Shown here: piece after piece, positions 8,304 through 17,677 of the stretch | Layout of the letters: each line of letters begins with the position of its first letter | Position numbering within the stretch: the first letter of the stretch is position 1 | DNA from: an uncultured Lachnospiraceae bacterium | Lineage (GTDB): Bacteria; Bacillota; Clostridia; Lachnospirales; Lachnospiraceae | Direction: 5' to 3' | NCBI GenBank assembly: GCA_947593735.1 | Contig: CANQDT010000018.1 | Span: forward strand, 1-47,042 | DNA: 47,042 nucleotides | The notes under the pieces: generated by a model | Databases searched by the model: none | Seen by the model: only the letters and a program-made list of their open reading frames with translations | Told to the model about the DNA's origin: nothing | Translations under genes and position numbers: made by a program

Positions 8304-8783
8304 TTACAGTTGTGCTTCTTCGTCTTCCCGTAGATCGTCTCCGTCTGCCGCTTTTGTGGCGAGATAATCGCACCGTTCATTCTGCGGGTGCCCCGCATGT
8401 CCCCTGATCCAGACAAATGTGACGGAATGAGGCGCTTTGGCGAGCAGAAGCCGCTTCCACAGATCGACATTCTTGACCGGTTCGTTCTTTCCCCTTTTCC
8501 AGCCTTTGATCATCCACTGGTCGATCCATCCCTCGTTAAACGCCCTGACCAGATATTGGGAATCCGAATATAATGTCACGTCGCACGGCCTTGTCAGCGC
8601 CTCAAGCCCGACGATCGCCGCCATCAGTTCCATCCGGTTGTTCGTTGTTCTTTTATATCCTCCGGAATATTCCCTTTTATGTAATGTTCCTCTCGGGTCG
8701 ACATATTCGATGACCACGCCGTACCCGCCCGGTCCCATCGGATTTTCTCTGGCGGAACCGTCCGTAAAAATTGATACCTGCAT
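8304..8783 (-). CDS. rnhA: Ribonuclease HI
   Basis: RNase HI cuts the RNA strand of RNA-DNA hybrids such as R-loops and primers. At 159 residues it has the full bacterial catalytic set: D8 in FTDGS, E52 in NNRMEL, D74 in YSDSQ, H129 in RGHAGH and D139 in NERCD. The basic handle WMIKGWKRGK is present. The stop of spoIVA lies one base before the rnhA start, so translation is likely coupled. RNase HII is also encoded in this window (rnhB). Confidence 0.96.
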   Translation of the reverse strand: MQVSIFTDGSARENPMGPGGYGVVIEYVDPRGTLHKREYSGGYKRTTNNRMELMAAIVGLEALTRPCDVTLYSDSQYLVRAFNEGWIDQWMIKGWKRGKNEPVKNVDLWKRLLLAKAPHSVTFVWIRGHAGHPQNERCDYLATKAADGDDLREDEEAQL

Positions 8784-8784
8784 T

Positions 8785-10260
8785 TTATATAATGATACAT
8801 ACCAGCCCGCCGTTGCCGTCGTTGATGATCTTCTCCATCGTATCCTGCAATTTCAGCTGGCTCTCCTCCGACATACGCGAAGTTTTCGTCTGTATTCCTT
8901 CCTCCACTAATTGTTCTAATGTTTTTCCAAATATCGTTACTTTCCAGATCGCGCCGTCCGCGCCATCCGCTTCCCGGTTGATATATTCGATCAGATCCCT
9001 CGCCTGCTCCTCGGTTCCGACGATCGGCGCGATCTCCGTCTCGACCGTCGCCTTGATCAGATGAATGCTCGGCGCCTGCGCGCGGATCTTCACTCCATAT
9101 TTTCCTCCATGCCGGATCAGGACCGGATCCTCCACCTGGATCTGCTCCCGGTTCGGGGTGACGACGCCATAGCCTTTTCTCTCTACCTGCTCCATCGCGT
9201 CCCCGATCTTGTCATACTCGCTCTTGCTCGCGCCGAATTCCCGCAGGATCCCGATCAGCTGATATTCGTTCTGAATATTCATTCCGGTCATCTGGCTGAG
9301 GATCTGATAATAGCAGGCGTCGTCAAATTCCGTCGCGACCTGGACCCTGCCCGTATCCATCGCGACCGATCGCAGCCGCATGCTCTTCATGTATTCGTTG
9401 GTCGTAAAATTCCGGTTCCGGATATCCCGCACATAATTCAGCTGCTGCAGATTCTCCCGGATCGTCTCGATCACCGCCTGCTTCAGCCAATGGCGGTTGT
9501 CAAGCGTCTCGATCCACTTCGGCACGTCAAATTCGATCGTAGTGATCGGAAATTCGAGCAGTACCTGTTCCATGATCAGGTCAATGTCCTCTTTTTTCAG
9601 CTGCTCGCAGTTCAGCGGGATCACCGTTACGCCGTACTCCTTGCTCATGGAGTCCGCCAGCGCCCGCGTCGCGTCCGAATAAGGGAATGAAGAATTTAAA
9701 ATAACGACAAACGGTTTCTGGAGCGCTTTCAATTCTTCGATCGTCCGCGCTTCCGGCGCATGGTACCCGGTTCTCGGGATCTCCGTAAAACTGCCGTCCG
9801 ACGTGACGACCACTCCTATCGTAGAGTGATCCGCGATGACTTTTCTCGTCCCGATCTCCGCCGCTTTCGTAAACGGGATCTCATAATCATACCATGGCGT
9901 TTTTACAAGGCGCTCCTGGTCGCCCTCCATATGCCCGACGGCTCCGTCTACCATATAACCGACGCAATCGATCATCCGGACCTTCATCCCGATGCCGTCT
10001 CCCGCGGTAATGGTAACGGCATCCTTTGGAATAAATTTCGGTTCGGTCGTCATGATCGTTTTTCCGGCGGCGCTCTGGGGAAGTTCATCCCTCGCCTGTT
10101 CACGGGCTTTTGTTTCCGCGATGCCCGGCAATACCAGCAAATCCATGAACCGTTTGATAAACGTCGACTTACCGGTCCGCACCGGGCCGACAACGCCGAT
10201 ATAGATCTCTCCGTCCGTCCGCGCGCCTATGTCTCTGTAAACTGAAAATTGCTCCTGCAT
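8785..10260 (-). CDS. spoIVA: Stage IV sporulation protein A, coat-assembly ATPase
   Basis: SpoIVA polymerises with ATP hydrolysis on the outer forespore membrane and forms the basement layer of the spore coat. At 491 residues it has the family's normal length. The Walker A motif GPVRTGKST spans about residues 25-33, followed by MTTEPKFIPK and the MIDCVGYMVDGAVGH Walker B region typical of this TRAFAC-derived ATPase. The C-terminus is the conserved membrane- and SpoVM-contact end. The ATG at 10260 has AGGAGG upstream. A sigma-E-like promoter at 10297-10325 agrees with its known mother-cell expression. It shows that the organism forms endospores. Confidence 0.97.
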   Translation of the reverse strand: MQEQFSVYRDIGARTDGEIYIGVVGPVRTGKSTFIKRFMDLLVLPGIAETKAREQARDELPQSAAGKTIMTTEPKFIPKDAVTITAGDGIGMKVRMIDCVGYMVDGAVGHMEGDQERLVKTPWYDYEIPFTKAAEIGTRKVIADHSTIGVVVTSDGSFTEIPRTGYHAPEARTIEELKALQKPFVVILNSSFPYSDATRALADSMSKEYGVTVIPLNCEQLKKEDIDLIMEQVLLEFPITTIEFDVPKWIETLDNRHWLKQAVIETIRENLQQLNYVRDIRNRNFTTNEYMKSMRLRSVAMDTGRVQVATEFDDACYYQILSQMTGMNIQNEYQLIGILREFGASKSEYDKIGDAMEQVERKGYGVVTPNREQIQVEDPVLIRHGGKYGVKIRAQAPSIHLIKATVETEIAPIVGTEEQARDLIEYINREADGADGAIWKVTIFGKTLEQLVEEGIQTKTSRMSEESQLKLQDTMEKIINDGNGGLVCIII

Positions 10261-10296
10261 ATGTACTGCCTCCTATAGTCTTACACCGTAAACAAA

Positions 10297-10325
10297 AGTG
10301 TGTGCTTGCTATAAGATATATATGC
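10297..10325 (-). promoter_or_regulatory. Probable sigma-E promoter of spoIVA
   Basis: GCATATA (10319-10325), 14 bases and CACACACT (10297-10304) fit the sigma-E pattern (ATA-type -35 and CATACAnT -10) with one -10 mismatch. The predicted start lies about 30 bases before the spoIVA ATG. The rest of this 251-base gap (10326-10511) shows only weak AT-rich sequence and short 4-bp hairpins after gpsA. Confidence 0.55.
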
Positions 10326-10511
10326 AAGAGCAACGAAATTCATTCCGTCGTTTTCGGCTAATCACTATGGGGTCTCCCAGGCTGCAATTTTCATTTCCTT
10401 TCCAATTCAGCATACCACTTTTTAGTGAAAAATACAAGAAAAAAGCGAGAATAACCGGATATTTTTCGGCATAATAGACAATACCAAACCGGAAAATCCG
10501 TCTGGCAGGAT

Positions 10512-11510
10512 TCAATCCCGCTCCGCCTTCCTGTCCCGCAGCAGCAGATCGCTGACCGCTTCCCCGACCGGTTTCCCGTCGAACAGAACGGCGTTTACCT
10601 GATCGATGATCGGAATATCCACATGATATTTTCTCGCAAGGGCAAGCGCCGCCCTGGCGGAATAGACGCCCTCGACTACCTGCTGTACTTCCTCCATCGC
10701 TTCGCTGACGCTTTTCCCCTGTCCGATCAGCACGCCTGCCCGCCGGTTGCGGCTGTGCCTGCTGGAGCAGGTCACGATCAGGTCGCCGATCCCGGACAGC
10801 CCGAGAAACGTCTCGATCTTTCCTCCCATCGCGACGCCGAGGCGGCACAGCTCCGCGATCCCGCGCGTCATCAGGGCTGCCCTGGTATTATCGCCATATC
10901 CGTATCCGTCCGCGATCCCCGCCGCGAGGGCGATCACGTTTTTCAGCGCCCCTCCAAGCTCAATGCCGATCACATCATCGTTGCTGTATACCCGAAAAAC
11001 GCCGTTCATAAATACATCCTGCACCATCCCGGCGATCTCCGGATCCGCGCAGCCTGCCACTACCGTCGTCGGCAGCCTTCTCCCTACTTCCTCCGCATGG
11101 CTCGGTCCGGAGAGCACGCACACGTTCGCTTTTGGTATCTCCTGCCCGATCACTTCCACAAGCGTCATCAGCGTCGACTGTTCGATCCCCTTCGCGACAT
11201 TGACGATCACCTGTCCGTCGGCGATATAGGGCGCCGCTTTCCGTGCCGTCTCCCTCACATACGGCGACGGTACGGCAAATACAAGCAGATCGGCTCCCCG
11301 GACAGCCTCCTCCAGATCATCGGTTGCCCGCGCCGTATCCGGCAGGACGACCCCGGGCAGTTTTATTTTCTGTTCATGATCCCGGTTCAGCATCTCCACT
11401 TCCGCACGGTCCACGGACCATATCGTTACCTGATGCCCGTTATCCGACAAAACGGAGGCAAGCGCCGTTCCCCAGCTCCCTGCCCCGATGACACTGATTT
11501 TCTTTCCCAT
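10512..11510 (-). CDS. gpsA: NAD(P)-dependent glycerol-3-phosphate dehydrogenase
   Basis: GpsA reduces dihydroxyacetone phosphate to sn-glycerol 3-phosphate for phospholipid synthesis. It begins with the Rossmann motif ISVIGAGSWGTALA, followed by NVAKGIE, VLSGPSHAEEV and the catalytic lysine region ELGGALKNVIALAAG. The frame is open 40 codons further upstream, but the ATG at 11510 is the normal family start and has CAGGAGG ten bases before it, giving 332 residues. It starts one base from the plsY stop, placing the supplier of glycerol 3-phosphate next to the enzyme that acylates it. Confidence 0.96.
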   Translation of the reverse strand: MGKKISVIGAGSWGTALASVLSDNGHQVTIWSVDRAEVEMLNRDHEQKIKLPGVVLPDTARATDDLEEAVRGADLLVFAVPSPYVRETARKAAPYIADGQVIVNVAKGIEQSTLMTLVEVIGQEIPKANVCVLSGPSHAEEVGRRLPTTVVAGCADPEIAGMVQDVFMNGVFRVYSNDDVIGIELGGALKNVIALAAGIADGYGYGDNTRAALMTRGIAELCRLGVAMGGKIETFLGLSGIGDLIVTCSSRHSRNRRAGVLIGQGKSVSEAMEEVQQVVEGVYSARAALALARKYHVDIPIIDQVNAVLFDGKPVGEAVSDLLLRDRKAERD

Positions 11511-11511
11511 G

Positions 11512-12219
11512 TCACGCATCCTCCTGTTTGTGAAAGCTGATTTTATTTTCCGTCCCTTTGGCAAGGCGGGACAGATTTTCCCGGTGCCGGTAAATGCCAA
11601 GGACCGTAAAGCACAGGGCGGCAAGCACAAGGATCCAGTGCGCGCCCTCCACAGGATGATAAAAATATCCGGCGGCTGATTCCGGCACGATATACGGCAT
11701 GACCGCCACGCCGACCGGTATGAGGATCAGCCCGACCACAGAGCCAAGCGATACATAACCCGAAACCGCCACAACCAGGATAAAGATCGCCAGGATCACC
11801 CCCGACATCGGAAGGCTGTACCAGAGGCAGACCGCTCCTGTCGTCGCGATCCCCTTTCCTCCATGGAAGCCGAGGTAAAAGGGGAAATTGTGACCAAGGA
11901 CCGCGCCGAATCCCGCCAGGAAGCCGAGAAGCTGATGCTGGAGTTCCGGATAAGCGCCGCTGTCCCCGCCGATCAGCATGGAACCGATCCACACCGCGAC
12001 AAGCCCTTTTAACACATCCCCCACCAGATTAACCGCCGCGACCTTCGGTCCGAGCGTGCGGAGCGTATTGGTCGAGCCCGCGTTTCCGCTTCCATGCTCC
12101 CGGATATCAATATGATGGATCCTGCCAAGGATATATGCCATATTGACACAGCCCAGGCAATATCCGATCAGCAGGGCAAGCGCGGCATAAAGAACGATCC
12201 AGCGACTGAACATACTCAT
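11512..12219 (-). CDS. plsY: Glycerol-3-phosphate acyltransferase PlsY
   Basis: PlsY transfers the acyl group of acyl-phosphate to glycerol 3-phosphate, making lysophosphatidic acid at the membrane. The 235-residue protein has about five to seven hydrophobic segments and the three PlsY loop motifs: SGNAGSTNTLR, GHNFPFYLGFHGGKG and the HRENLSRLAKGTE segment near the C-terminus. It abuts the der stop with no gap and is followed at once by gpsA. Its partner PlsX is not in the window. Confidence 0.95.
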   Translation of the reverse strand: MSMFSRWIVLYAALALLIGYCLGCVNMAYILGRIHHIDIREHGSGNAGSTNTLRTLGPKVAAVNLVGDVLKGLVAVWIGSMLIGGDSGAYPELQHQLLGFLAGFGAVLGHNFPFYLGFHGGKGIATTGAVCLWYSLPMSGVILAIFILVVAVSGYVSLGSVVGLILIPVGVAVMPYIVPESAAGYFYHPVEGAHWILVLAALCFTVLGIYRHRENLSRLAKGTENKISFHKQEDA

Positions 12220-13542
12220 TTATTTTTCCTTCCTTTCCCTCGCGATAAAGCGAAGCGGCGTCCCGCGGAACCCGAACGTATCCCGTATCTGATTCTCAAT
12301 ATACCGGGTATACGAAAAATGCATCAGGTCCTTATCGTTGATAAACATTACAAAGGTCGGCGGTTTTACCGCGACCTGCGTCATATAATAGATCCTGAGC
12401 CTCCGTCCCTTGTCGGAAGGGGGCTGCTTCATCGCCACCGCTTCCGTGAGGATCTCATTGAGCACCCCGGTCGATATCCGGAGCGAACAATTCTCGATCA
12501 CCGCGTCGATCATCTCAAAAATCCGCGGGAATCTCTGCCCGGTCTTCGCGGAAACAAAGACAAGCTCCGCATAGGGCATATAGGCGAGCGTCTGCCGGAT
12601 CTCGTTCGTATATTTGTAGATCGTTTTATCATTTTTTTCCACAAGGTCCCATTTATTGACGGCGATAATCATGCCTTTTCCCTTCTCATGGGCGATCCCG
12701 GCGATCCTGGCGTCCTGTTCCGTGACTCCCTCCGTCGCGTCGATCACGAGCACGACGACGTCGGCGCGGTCCACGGCGGCGACCGTCCGGATCATGCTGT
12801 AGCGCTCCAGTTCTTCCCTGACCCGGCTTTTTCTCCGCAGTCCGGCGGTATCAATAAAAATATATTCTTTCCCGCCATAGCGGACCTCCGTATCGACCGC
12901 GTCCCTCGTCGTGCCCGCCACATCGGACACAATGACGCGGTTCTCGCCGATCATCCGGTTGATCATCGAAGACTTCCCCGCGTTCGGCCGTCCCACGATC
13001 GCGATCCGCGGGCGGGAATCTTCTTCCTCCTCCTGCTCCGGGGCGTCCAGATAACGGACCGTCTCGTCGAGCATATCCCCAAGTCCGAGGCGTCCGGAAC
13101 CGGATACCGGAACGGGATCCCCAAGACCAAGATTATAAAATTCATATACGTCCGGCATCATCTTCTGGAACTGATCCACTTTATTGACCACAAGGACGAC
13201 CGGTTTGCGGGATCTCCGCAGCATGTCCGCGACCTTGTAATCCGTGTCGACCAGCCCCTGCCTCACATCGACAAGAAACAAAATCACTTTTGCCGTCGCG
13301 ATCGCGATCTCCGCCTGGTCCCTCATCTGCGACAGAATGACATCGTCCGACTCCGGTTCGATCCCGCCGGTATCGACCAGCGTAAAGGAATGACCGAGCC
13401 ACTCCACATCCGCGAAAATACGGTCCCTGGTCACGCCCGGCGTATCTTTCACGATCGAAAGCTCCTGCCCTGCCAACGCGTTAAACAGCGTTGACTTTCC
13501 GACATTCGGCCTGCCGACTATTGCAACCATCGGTTTATTCAT
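12220..13542 (-). CDS. der: Ribosome-assembly GTPase Der (EngA)
   Basis: Der is an essential GTPase for 50S ribosome maturation. Two complete G domains lie in tandem: GRPNVGKST near residue 9 with DTPGVTRD and NKVDQ, and GRPNAGKSS in the second half with DVAGTTRD, DTAGLRRK and NKWDL. The C-terminal KH-like domain follows and ends in RERK. At 440 residues it is normal length. It overlaps the end of the DUF512 gene by eight bases and abuts plsY, so it is embedded in one long transcription unit. Confidence 0.97.
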   Translation of the reverse strand: MNKPMVAIVGRPNVGKSTLFNALAGQELSIVKDTPGVTRDRIFADVEWLGHSFTLVDTGGIEPESDDVILSQMRDQAEIAIATAKVILFLVDVRQGLVDTDYKVADMLRRSRKPVVLVVNKVDQFQKMMPDVYEFYNLGLGDPVPVSGSGRLGLGDMLDETVRYLDAPEQEEEEDSRPRIAIVGRPNAGKSSMINRMIGENRVIVSDVAGTTRDAVDTEVRYGGKEYIFIDTAGLRRKSRVREELERYSMIRTVAAVDRADVVVLVIDATEGVTEQDARIAGIAHEKGKGMIIAVNKWDLVEKNDKTIYKYTNEIRQTLAYMPYAELVFVSAKTGQRFPRIFEMIDAVIENCSLRISTGVLNEILTEAVAMKQPPSDKGRRLRIYYMTQVAVKPPTFVMFINDKDLMHFSYTRYIENQIRDTFGFRGTPLRFIARERKEK

Positions 13543-14860
13543 CTTGCTTTTCTCCTATTATTTTTTCTAACATATCCCTTCCCGTTGATTTTACTATATC
13601 TACCGGGACTTGTAAAGTTTTTCCAAGTTCATTTACTGTAATATCGTCCAGAAAAACCGGCTCATCCGCTTTCAGCGTATTTCCGGGCAGAAGCAGCCGC
13701 TCGCCGAGCGGTTTCCCCGTAAGCTGCGCGATGATATCCCGCCCGGTCAGAAGCCCGGTCACAGTGATGCTCTCCCCAAAGAAATCATTCCGGATGCAAT
13801 ACAGGCGCACAGTCGTATTCGGGTACTTTTGCCGGATCTCGCCGGTCAGCTCACGCAAGACCGGATACGCCAGCGCCGCCGTCACGACCGAAACTTCCCT
13901 TTTTTTCCGGTCACCCGGCAGGGACGCCAGCCGTTCCCGGAAGCCGTCCATAAACAGCCGCATCATTCCAACGCCGTTTTCAAGCTGCTGATATCCCTCA
14001 TAATCGCTGTCCTCCGGGATCGGCAGCCCCGCCATCATATACCACTCGTCGCTCGCGTGGACAAACCGGCTGCCGCGCTCCGATCTCAGTTTTTCCTGCC
14101 ACGCCTCGATCACGGCGATCACACTCTCCGCATCGTCTTTGCCAAACGGCTCGATCGGCTCCAGCCCTTCCCGGTATTTCGTGATCCCGACCGGCACGAC
14201 GGACAGGCTTTCCATATAAGGCATATGCGCGCTCAGGTCACGGATCGAACGCTCCAGCTCTTTCCCGTCGTTGATCCCTTTGCACAGGACGATCTGGCTG
14301 TTCATTGAAATGCCGGCGCCGGACAGTTTCGCGATCTGGTCCATAATATTCCCGGCAAACCGGTTGCGCAGCATCCGTACCCGAAGCTCCGGGTTGGTCG
14401 TATGGACGGAAATATTGATCGGCGCGAGCTTATATCGTATGATCCGGTCGATGTCGTCCTCCTTGAGATTGGTCAATGTGACATAATTTCCCTGCAGGAA
14501 CGACAGCCGCGTATCGTCGTCCTTAAAATAAAGCGTCTTCCTCATTCCCGGCGGCATCTGGTCGATAAAACAGAAAATACAGCGATTGTGGCAGGAATGA
14601 TAGTCGTCCATCAGGCTGCTGCCGAATCCGAGCCCAAGGTCTTCCTCCGGGTCTTTCTCCACATCAAACTCCCACTCCTCGCCGTTCGGCTTCCGGATCA
14701 GAAGAAGCACATGCTCTTCTTCCTCATAAAAATGATAATCAAAAATATCCTCGATCCGTCTCTCGTTCATGGAAAGAAGGACGTCGCCCGGCTGGATCCC
14801 GAGTTCGTCCCCTATGGATCCCGGCGCGACAGATTCGATCGTATGCTCAAATTGTTTCAT
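13535..14860 (-). CDS. DUF512 family protein with PDZ and radical SAM domains
   Basis: A PDZ-like domain occupies about residues 1-60 (IQPGDVLLSMNER), followed by a radical SAM-type cluster motif CHNRCIFC (C90, C94, C97; spacing CX3CX2C) and a C-terminal DUF512 region. The family is widespread in Firmicutes and cyanobacteria, but its reaction is not established. The ATG at 14860 (441 residues) overlaps the pgeF stop as ATGA and has AGGAG nine bases upstream. The frame is open for 65 more codons, which I reject as pgeF overlap. It consistently sits beside der in clostridial genomes, which hints at a role in RNA or ribosome maturation; that is inference. Confidence 0.9.
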   Translation of the reverse strand: MKQFEHTIESVAPGSIGDELGIQPGDVLLSMNERRIEDIFDYHFYEEEEHVLLLIRKPNGEEWEFDVEKDPEEDLGLGFGSSLMDDYHSCHNRCIFCFIDQMPPGMRKTLYFKDDDTRLSFLQGNYVTLTNLKEDDIDRIIRYKLAPINISVHTTNPELRVRMLRNRFAGNIMDQIAKLSGAGISMNSQIVLCKGINDGKELERSIRDLSAHMPYMESLSVVPVGITKYREGLEPIEPFGKDDAESVIAVIEAWQEKLRSERGSRFVHASDEWYMMAGLPIPEDSDYEGYQQLENGVGMMRLFMDGFRERLASLPGDRKKREVSVVTAALAYPVLRELTGEIRQKYPNTTVRLYCIRNDFFGESITVTGLLTGRDIIAQLTGKPLGERLLLPGNTLKADEPVFLDDITVNELGKTLQVPVDIVKSTGRDMLEKIIGEKQDE

Positions 14861-15735
14861 ATCGAAGCGCTCCTGTCCTTTCTTTCTCCCGCTTTGTCTT
14901 TCAGCATAATAAACCCGGCAAGGTTCCCTCTCTTTCCATGGGTCGCACGGTGCGAGAACAGGAGATCCGGATTGCAGCAGGTACACAGGTCCGTGATAAA
15001 CAGATGCTCCTTTTTCAGCCCGGCGTCCAGAAGGATCTGCTCGTTTGCGGTCCACAGATCCAGATGATAATGCCCATTGCCGTCGTCCCTTAAAAATCTG
15101 CTCCAGCGACCCCGGGCAAACGCGTCCATAAACTCCTCCGCGACGTCCCGGCTGATCTCATAGCAGTCACCGCAGATCGACGGTCCGATCGCCGCGAGAA
15201 TATCCGACGGATCCGAACCGAACGCGCGGCTCATGCGGCTGACCGCCGCCGCGCCGATCTTTCCAGCCGTTCCCCTCCATCCGGAATGTACAATGCCGAC
15301 CGCCCGTTTCACCGGATCATAGAAAAAGAGCGGGACGCAGTCCGCGTAAAAGCCCGCCAGAGGGATCCCCGGCACGTTCGTGATCAATCCGTCGACGTTC
15401 TCCGGTTTTTGCCTCGCGATGCCCATTCCCCTGTGCTGTTCCGTCACGGCAAGGAGATCGGTTCCGTGCACCTGGTCTGTAAAGACCAGGTCTTCCACTG
15501 AAAATCCGATCGCGCGCGCGATCCGGTCAAAGTTTTCCCGCACCCGTTCTTCCCGGTCTCCCCGGCTGAAGCTCAGGTTCATCGAGCTCCATATGCCCTC
15601 GCTCACCCCGCCGAGCCGGGTAGAAAATCCGTGGACGATCTCGTCGTCCGGAAAGATCGGGAACGTCAGGAACGGCACGCCGCCGTTTTCCCGGATGATA
15701 CATCTCTGATCAGAATCCGCCTTTTTTCTGTTCAA
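14857..15735 (-). CDS. pgeF: Peptidoglycan editing factor PgeF (YfiH, laccase-domain)
   Basis: The CNF1/YfiH-like fold has been described as a multicopper polyphenol oxidase and, in E. coli, as PgeF, which hydrolyses wrongly incorporated muropeptide residues. Metal-site motifs are visible: DCVPLFFYD, HSGWRGTAGKI and CTCCNPDLLFSHRATHGK. It is 292 residues long, slightly longer than average because of a 20-residue N-terminal lead. The chosen start is a TTG at 15735, supported by GGAGG nine bases upstream and by a TTGA overlap with the preceding gene's stop. A start further in would lose this coupling. Confidence 0.92.
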   Translation of the reverse strand: MNRKKADSDQRCIIRENGGVPFLTFPIFPDDEIVHGFSTRLGGVSEGIWSSMNLSFSRGDREERVRENFDRIARAIGFSVEDLVFTDQVHGTDLLAVTEQHRGMGIARQKPENVDGLITNVPGIPLAGFYADCVPLFFYDPVKRAVGIVHSGWRGTAGKIGAAAVSRMSRAFGSDPSDILAAIGPSICGDCYEISRDVAEEFMDAFARGRWSRFLRDDGNGHYHLDLWTANEQILLDAGLKKEHLFITDLCTCCNPDLLFSHRATHGKRGNLAGFIMLKDKAGERKDRSASI

Positions 15736-16094
15736 CTTTGCGTCCCTCCATATTCAAATGCGTTTTTGATAAGCCGGATCTCCGCCCCGTCGATCGCCAC
15801 GACGTCGAAGCGCACGGGCTGCCCGTATCTGCCGCGCATGGCAAGATACACAAGCGCCGTTTCGCTGATCCGCCTCTGCTTGGCGGGAGTGACCGCTTCA
15901 GCCGCGGAGCCGAGCCGTTTTGTTTTTCGATATTTTACCTCAATAAAACACAGATATCCGTCTTCCATGGCGACCAGGTCGATCTCGCCCCGGCGGCAGC
16001 GGAAATTTCGTTCCACCAGTTCATATCCGTGTTCCTCCAGATAATCTGCCGCCTTTTGCTCATATTGGTTTCCCAGTTGTTTCGTATTGGGCAT
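15732..16094 (-). CDS. UPF0102 (YraN) family endonuclease-like protein
   Basis: A 120-residue protein of the YraN family, which has a predicted restriction-endonuclease-like fold. Motifs are GNQYEQKAADYLEEHGY at the N-terminus, then CRRGEIDLVA and FIEVKYRK, giving the D...ExK nuclease signature. Its cellular substrate is unproved. The ATG at 16094 has AGGAG close upstream; an open lead of 17 codons is ignored. It sits next to rnhB, as in many Firmicutes and proteobacteria, which suggests a nucleic-acid maintenance role. Confidence 0.92.
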   Translation of the reverse strand: MPNTKQLGNQYEQKAADYLEEHGYELVERNFRCRRGEIDLVAMEDGYLCFIEVKYRKTKRLGSAAEAVTPAKQRRISETALVYLAMRGRYGQPVRFDVVAIDGAEIRLIKNAFEYGGTQS

Positions 16095-16102
16095 GGCATC
16101 TC

Positions 16103-16759
16103 CTATACATAATTTTTGATAAATGTCTTCCGGTGGATCTCGCACGGTCCCAGCTCCCGGAGCGCGGCAAGATGCGCCGCCGATCCGTACCCCTTGTTCG
16201 ACGCGAACGAATATCCCGGATAGGTTTCTTCATATTCCACCATCATCCGGTCCCTTGTCACCTTGGCGACAATGCTCGCGGCAGCGATGGACGCGCTCTT
16301 TGCGTCCCCCTTGATGATCGGTACCTGAGGGATATCGACGTCCGGGATCCGCACCGCGTCGACCAGGAGCAGGTCGGGGCGCACGGAAAGGTTTTGGATC
16401 GCCATCCGCATAGCTCTGTAGGTCGCCTGCAAAATATTGATTTCATCGATCACCGCTTCATCCGCCATTCCGACGCCGACGGCGACCGCCTGCTCATAGA
16501 TCTGGCGGTACAATGTTTCCCGCCGTTTTTCCGTTACTTTCTTGGAATCATTCAGATAGAGAAGCTCATATTCTTCCGGCAGGATGACCGCCGCGGCGAC
16601 AACGGGTCCCGCCAGCGGACCGCGCCCGACCTCGTCGATGCCGCAGATCGCGCTGTACCGGCTGTAGCGCCGTTCATAGGTCTTCATGCCCTCCAGGCGT
16701 TCCAGCTCCTCTCTTCTCTTTTTTTCCCGTTTCCACTCCATCTCTTCTTTTTTTGTCAT
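16103..16759 (-). CDS. rnhB: Ribonuclease HII
   Basis: RNase HII removes ribonucleotides misincorporated in DNA and cuts RNA-DNA junctions. The family motif [16 protein letters not shown] carries the catalytic Asp-Glu pair and the GRG junction-sensing motif; LLLVDAV supplies the third acidic residue. A lysine- and glutamate-rich N-terminal stretch of about 30 residues precedes the domain. Two starts compete: a GTG at 16777 overlapping the ylqF stop, and the ATG at 16759. GGGAGG sits eight bases before the ATG, so I choose it (218 residues). Confidence 0.95.
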   Translation of the reverse strand: MTKKEEMEWKREKKRREELERLEGMKTYERRYSRYSAICGIDEVGRGPLAGPVVAAAVILPEEYELLYLNDSKKVTEKRRETLYRQIYEQAVAVGVGMADEAVIDEINILQATYRAMRMAIQNLSVRPDLLLVDAVRIPDVDIPQVPIIKGDAKSASIAAASIVAKVTRDRMMVEYEETYPGYSFASNKGYGSAAHLAALRELGPCEIHRKTFIKNYV

Positions 16760-16773
16760 ATGCGGTTCCTCCC

Positions 16774-17631
16774 TCACGCTTCGCCGACCTCCTCCGGAAG
16801 CTCCAGCGTCAGCGCGCCGAGCTTTCCCCTGCGGAAATCATCCAGCAGCAGCGCCGCCGCCTTCTCATAATCCGGTTCGTCCCCCGTCTTTTTGCAATTC
16901 CTTACAGCGGCAATCTGTTCCAGCACGCGCGCCGGATCCGGTTCCGGCTCTATCTGATAGGTCCGCTGCAGCGCGCCGGGATACCGGACGTCCAGCTCCC
17001 GGATCAGGGCAAGCGCCATTTCCGTCGTGACCAGAATTTCATCCCGGATCGAGCCGATCATGGCAAGATGCCGCCCGACTGTCTGATCCTCAAACTTCGG
17101 CCATAAAATACCGGGCGTATCCAGCAATTCGATGTACGGATTGATCTTGATCCACTGCTTTCCTTTCGTCACTCCCGGTTTGTTCCCGGTCTTCGCGCAC
17201 GCCCTCCCGGCAAAGGAATTGATGAAGGTTGATTTCCCGACATTCGGGATCCCGACGACCATCGCGCGGATCGGTCGGTTCCGGATCCCCCGTTTCCGGT
17301 CGCGCTCGATCTTTTCCCGGCATATCTCCTGGATCAATCCCTGAATGGCTTTCACTCCCCGACCCTCCCGGCTGTTCACCGTCGCCGCTGAAACGCCCTG
17401 CGCCTGGAAATACTGCTTCCATCTGTCATTTCCCGCCGGATCCGCAAGATCCGCTTTGTTCAGCAGGATCAGCCGGTACTTGTTCCCCGCCAGACCGTCG
17501 ATATCCGGATTCCTGCTGCTGCGCGGGATCCTTGCGTCTACCAGCTCCACGATAAGATCAACGAGCTTCCTGTTTTCTTCCATCATCCGTTTTGCTTTCG
17601 CCATATGGCCCGGATACCACTGAACATCCAT
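16774..17631 (-). CDS. ylqF: Ribosome biogenesis GTPase YlqF (RbgA)
   Basis: RbgA is a circularly permuted GTPase that promotes a late step in 50S subunit assembly. The permuted order is visible: the G4 motif NKADL comes first (about residue 58), then the P-loop GIPNVGKST (about residue 130) and the DTPGI switch region. The N-terminal [11 protein letters not shown] signature is diagnostic. At 285 residues it is full length. It is the first gene of the run down to gpsA and lies just after the rplS terminator. Confidence 0.96.
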   Translation of the reverse strand: MDVQWYPGHMAKAKRMMEENRKLVDLIVELVDARIPRSSRNPDIDGLAGNKYRLILLNKADLADPAGNDRWKQYFQAQGVSAATVNSREGRGVKAIQGLIQEICREKIERDRKRGIRNRPIRAMVVGIPNVGKSTFINSFAGRACAKTGNKPGVTKGKQWIKINPYIELLDTPGILWPKFEDQTVGRHLAMIGSIRDEILVTTEMALALIRELDVRYPGALQRTYQIEPEPDPARVLEQIAAVRNCKKTGDEPDYEKAAALLLDDFRRGKLGALTLELPEEVGEA

Positions 17632-17648
17632 TTTCCTTTTCCTTTCCT

Positions 17649-17677
17649 TCTATCGCCGAAACTGCCGTTTATGACAA
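17649..17677 (-). promoter_or_regulatory. Possible weak promoter for the ylqF operon
   Basis: TTGTCA (17672-17677), 17 bases and GATAGA (17649-17654). The -35 box overlaps the U-tract of the rplS terminator. The -10 is poor, so read-through from rplS may supply transcription instead. Confidence 0.3.

Noticed and set aside
12094-13494. Rightward 466-residue ORF opposite der
   Set aside because: Shadow frame of der with the same Arg/His/Asp-rich composition and no recognisable domain.
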